This document shows positions 61,916 through 64,000 of a stretch of 64,000 nt of DNA, piece by piece (positions within the stretch are counted from its first letter, which is position 1; every line of letters begins with the position of its first letter). The position numbers and the translations under genes are program-made. The notes under the pieces were generated by a model that ran no database searches, had not been told where the DNA came from, and saw only the letters and a program-made list of their open reading frames with translations. Source of the stretch: Lewinella sp050633125. Lineage in GTDB: Bacteria > Bacteroidota > Bacteroidia > Chitinophagales > Saprospiraceae. The DNA is taken from contig NZ_JBOEFX010000050.1 in assembly GCF_050633125.1 (NCBI RefSeq), positions 1 through 64,000 on the forward strand, given 5' to 3'.

Positions 61916-62383
61916 CTACTCAAGCCGAATTCTGATGGGTAAATTGAAGCGGACAGGGACGGCCTTTCCACATTGGGTAGCGGGAACCCACTGCCAACCC
62001 AGGTCAGCCATGAGCTGTATGAGGCGCTTGCCCTCGTCGCCAAAACCACCACCGATATCACGGACACAGGTGATGGATGCGGGGTCAATAAGGCCCTCGG
62101 CCGTGATGGTGAACGAAACGACAATGGTACCACTGATGCAATTGCTACGGCTAATAGGAGGGTAGCGCAAATTGCTGTAAATGAAGTGGAGCATCTGCTG
62201 TTCTGCCTGTTTGCGGTAGTCGGCTCCCGAGTTTTTGGTTTTGATGAGCAGTAACGGCATGACTTCTGACGTGTTGAACATCATTTCGGGCGTATCCTGA
62301 TCTTTGGGGAAAGCAGCCAGGTTGCAAACTTGAGCGGAAAGAAAACCACCGCTGAAGAGGAGTAAAAAGGGGAGCCATCTCAT
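61916..62383 (-). CDS. Exported TonB C-terminal domain protein
   Basis: 155 residues. A signal peptide (WLPFLLLFSGGFLSAQ) is followed by a TonB_C-type domain: LRYPPISRSNCISGTIVVSF, EGLIDPASITCVRDIGGGFG and ending VPVRFNLPIRI. It has no separate anchor or Pro-rich linker, so it is a stand-alone periplasmic TonB-like domain as often seen in Bacteroidota, whose role is unclear. A REP-like palindrome lies just downstream (minus strand sense). Confidence 0.8.
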   Translation of the reverse strand: MRWLPFLLLFSGGFLSAQVCNLAAFPKDQDTPEMMFNTSEVMPLLLIKTKNSGADYRKQAEQQMLHFIYSNLRYPPISRSNCISGTIVVSFTITAEGLIDPASITCVRDIGGGFGDEGKRLIQLMADLGWQWVPATQCGKAVPVRFNLPIRIRLE

Positions 62384-62442
62384 AAGGCATATTTTTCCTT
62401 AAAGATGAAATATAAAAGCGATTTGGTGCTTTTGCATGGTTT

Positions 62443-62464
62443 GAACAACCAAAGGCACCTAAGG
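62443..62464 (-). repeat. Inverted copy of the CTTAAGTGCCTTTGGTGGTT word
   Basis: On the minus strand it reads CCTTAGGTGCCTTTGGTTGT; it matches 15780 and 60383 and is interrupted by NN at 62465-62466. Confidence 0.5.
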
Positions 62465-62515
62465 NNATAAGGTAAATTCATGAATTTACCTTATTATCTT
62501 ATTGCCTTGTAAGAA
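62465..62515. repeat. REP-like palindrome, copy 5
   Basis: ATAAGGTAAATTCA (62467-62480) and its exact reverse complement (62481-62494), then TATCTTATTGCCTTG. The left arm is cut by an NN. The core is AAATTCATGAATTT with GGT/ACC in place of GGC/GCC. Confidence 0.8.
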
Positions 62516-64000
62516 CACTCACCTTGATGTTACTAGGGTATTCCCCCATGTGATAAAGGCTGTGCTCTTGAGCCTGAAAATCCGCTTCGGTGGCCTCAAA
62601 GATATTGGGCACGAAAGTCTGCGGATTCATATCGATATAAGGAAACCAGCTGCTGTGAACCTGGACCATGATGCGGTGTCCTTTTTTGAAGGTGTGCATC
62701 ACGTCTTGCAGTTTCCAACTGACCTCGGTAATTTCATTGGGTGCAAATGGTACGCCTTTTTCGAAACCATTGCGGTAGCGACCTCGGAAGGCCTCGCCCC
62801 GAACCAATTGCTGGTAACCACCCATGGTGAGGTTGTCCTGGGTTTCTTCGTAATCGGGGTGATTGTCGGGATAAACGTCAATGACTTTTACGATCCAGTC
62901 GGCATCGGTGCCGGTGGTGCTTACAAAAAGCTGGGCGTTGATAGGCCCGGCCAGGGTGACGTCTTCCATAAGCGGCTCGGTGGTGAAGGTGAGCACATCA
63001 GGGCGGCGCGCTACGTGGCGCTGGTCGTCGGCCATGTATTTGCGCGGAATAAATAGCGGCTTGATATCCGTATTAAAAGGTACTGGGTGCGCTGGGTCGC
63101 TGGTGAAGCTGGAAGCAGCGGATTCTTGCTTTTGCTCCTCTTCAGAAAGACTACCGTTATCATTCAAGAAGATGGTTTGTTCTATGGTGTTTTCTGGTGG
63201 CCAGTTGGCAAAGTCGCGCCATACCTTAGTGCCACAATCGAACATGTGGGCTTCGGCGAGGCCGGTTTTGCCATCGGCGGGGCCTTTGAGCCAGTGGTGG
63301 AAGAAACGGGCTTCGACATCGGCCTGGTAATCTTCATTGATGTTTTCACCAAAAAATACATTACTAACGGATTGGCAGCCCTTGCGGCGCGACCAGTCGC
63401 CATGACTCCAAGGCCCCATGACGATGGTGTTGTAAGTGTCGTCGTTCCATTTTTCGATGTTGCCATAAGTCATGAGCGGCCCGTAGAGGTCTTCTGCATC
63501 AAACCAGCCGCCTACGGTCATTACTGCCGGGCGGATGTCTTTGAGGTGCTGGACGATGTTTCGGCTTTGCCAAAACTCATTGTAGTCGGGGTTGGCCATG
63601 ATCTCCTTCCAAAAGAAATTATCCTGATTGGAGACGGCATCGAGTTTAGACAGTGGAGTGTGCCTGAGATAGAAATCATACGGATCAGGCCCCATGTTAG
63701 GAAATTGGTACCAGGCTTCGTTGGTAGGTGCTGTTTTTTGAATACCGAAAAGGTTGTTGACCGACCAGTAGGCCAGGGTATAAGCCCCGTTGTGGTGGAA
63801 GTCATCAAAGTAGAAATCGCCGATCGGGGCTTGCGGGCTTACCGCTTTCAGGGCAGGGTGTGCGTCGATGAGGGAGCAGGTAGAATAAAAGCCAGGGTAA
63901 GAAATGCCCCAGACGCCTACCTTGCCAGTATTATTTGGGATGTTTTTCACCAGCCAGTCGATACTATCGTAGGTGTCGCTGCTTTCGTCAATCTGGCTGG
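62499..64000 (-). CDS. CocE/NonD-type alpha/beta hydrolase (X-Pro dipeptidyl peptidase family), partial
   Basis: 500 residues visible; the gene continues beyond 64000. The N-terminal piece has the nucleophile elbow VGVWGISYPGFYST (Ser in GISYPG), and the rest has the S15-family order: WFDAEDLYGPL loop, MGPWSHGDWSR and a C-terminal galactose-binding-like beta domain (LAGPINAQLFVSTTGTDADW, HSSWFPYIDMNPQTF). It cleaves ester or X-Pro peptide bonds. The signal peptide, if any, lies outside the window. Confidence 0.88.
   Translation of the reverse strand, partial: SQIDESSDTYDSIDWLVKNIPNNTGKVGVWGISYPGFYSTCSLIDAHPALKAVSPQAPIGDFYFDDFHHNGAYTLAYWSVNNLFGIQKTAPTNEAWYQFPNMGPDPYDFYLRHTPLSKLDAVSNQDNFFWKEIMANPDYNEFWQSRNIVQHLKDIRPAVMTVGGWFDAEDLYGPLMTYGNIEKWNDDTYNTIVMGPWSHGDWSRRKGCQSVSNVFFGENINEDYQADVEARFFHHWLKGPADGKTGLAEAHMFDCGTKVWRDFANWPPENTIEQTIFLNDNGSLSEEEQKQESAASSFTSDPAHPVPFNTDIKPLFIPRKYMADDQRHVARRPDVLTFTTEPLMEDVTLAGPINAQLFVSTTGTDADWIVKVIDVYPDNHPDYEETQDNLTMGGYQQLVRGEAFRGRYRNGFEKGVPFAPNEITEVSWKLQDVMHTFKKGHRIMVQVHSSWFPYIDMNPQTFVPNIFEATEADFQAQEHSLYHMGEYPSNIKVSVLTRQ

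Overview
The window looks like a draft chromosome segment of a Bacteroidota bacterium, most likely a free-living Saprospiria/Lewinella-like relative (inference). The evidence is several promoters of the Bacteroidota type (TTG, 19-21 bp, TAnnTTTG), many lipoproteins, START-like, DUF2024, DUF2007, DUF3667 and DUF4625 proteins, a MauG/MbnP pair, a PorB-free but otherwise typical envelope gene set, and intergenic spaces crowded with hairpin repeats. Six 2-N joints, three longer N runs, one joint flanked by two slightly different copies of the same 35 bases, and three probable single-base frameshifts indicate a scaffolded, imperfect (possibly metagenomic) assembly.

Layout. 0.1-12.1 kb is housekeeping and envelope genes: a sugar nucleotidyltransferase, ferritin plus DUF2007, an Ig-like lipoprotein, a LysM protein, MerR, GatB, DUF3667 coupled to an amidase, and pyrophosphatase. 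12.6-23.2 kb holds HupE/UreJ, a diheme peroxidase, riboflavin synthase, trehalase, aldose epimerase, a frameshifted YkgJ-type protein, an M1 peptidase with a macro domain protein, and FabG. 23.3-29.1 kb holds a histidine kinase and OmpR-type regulator below an NtrC-like regulator with no DNA-binding domain, then a flavoprotein and FabI. 29.3-38.5 kb holds a beta-mannosidase, a START-like protein, the primary sigma factor behind a structured leader, GlgC, a MarR-GNAT fusion under a perfect palindromic operator, and a large protein with a nucleoside-phosphorylase-like end.

38.6-42.9 kb is a coherent candidate copper module: a small Cys protein, an outer-membrane-type protein, a DUF4625 lipoprotein, an MbnP-like lipoprotein and a MbnH/MauG-like diheme protein. 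43.0-47.9 kb has a REP-associated tyrosine transposase (RAYT) bracketed by members of a palindrome family built on AAATTCATGAATTT, followed by a 1393-residue protein made of ~264-residue repeats. 48-50.7 kb contains small unknown genes; 50.7-54.2 kb a desaturase and a LytS/LytT pair; 54.6-59.3 kb an ABC ATPase and a permease/M1-peptidase fusion broken by gaps.

59.5-61.8 kb contains a frameshifted lipoprotein gene and a three-gene operon in which every product carries a CxxC (thioredoxin-like, DUF2024, MarR with a C-terminal four-Cys cluster). It has two TTAG-N5-CTAA operators, one of them filling the promoter spacer. The window ends in a TonB-domain protein and a CocE/NonD-type hydrolase that runs off the edge. 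I saw no rRNA, tRNA or CRISPR array.
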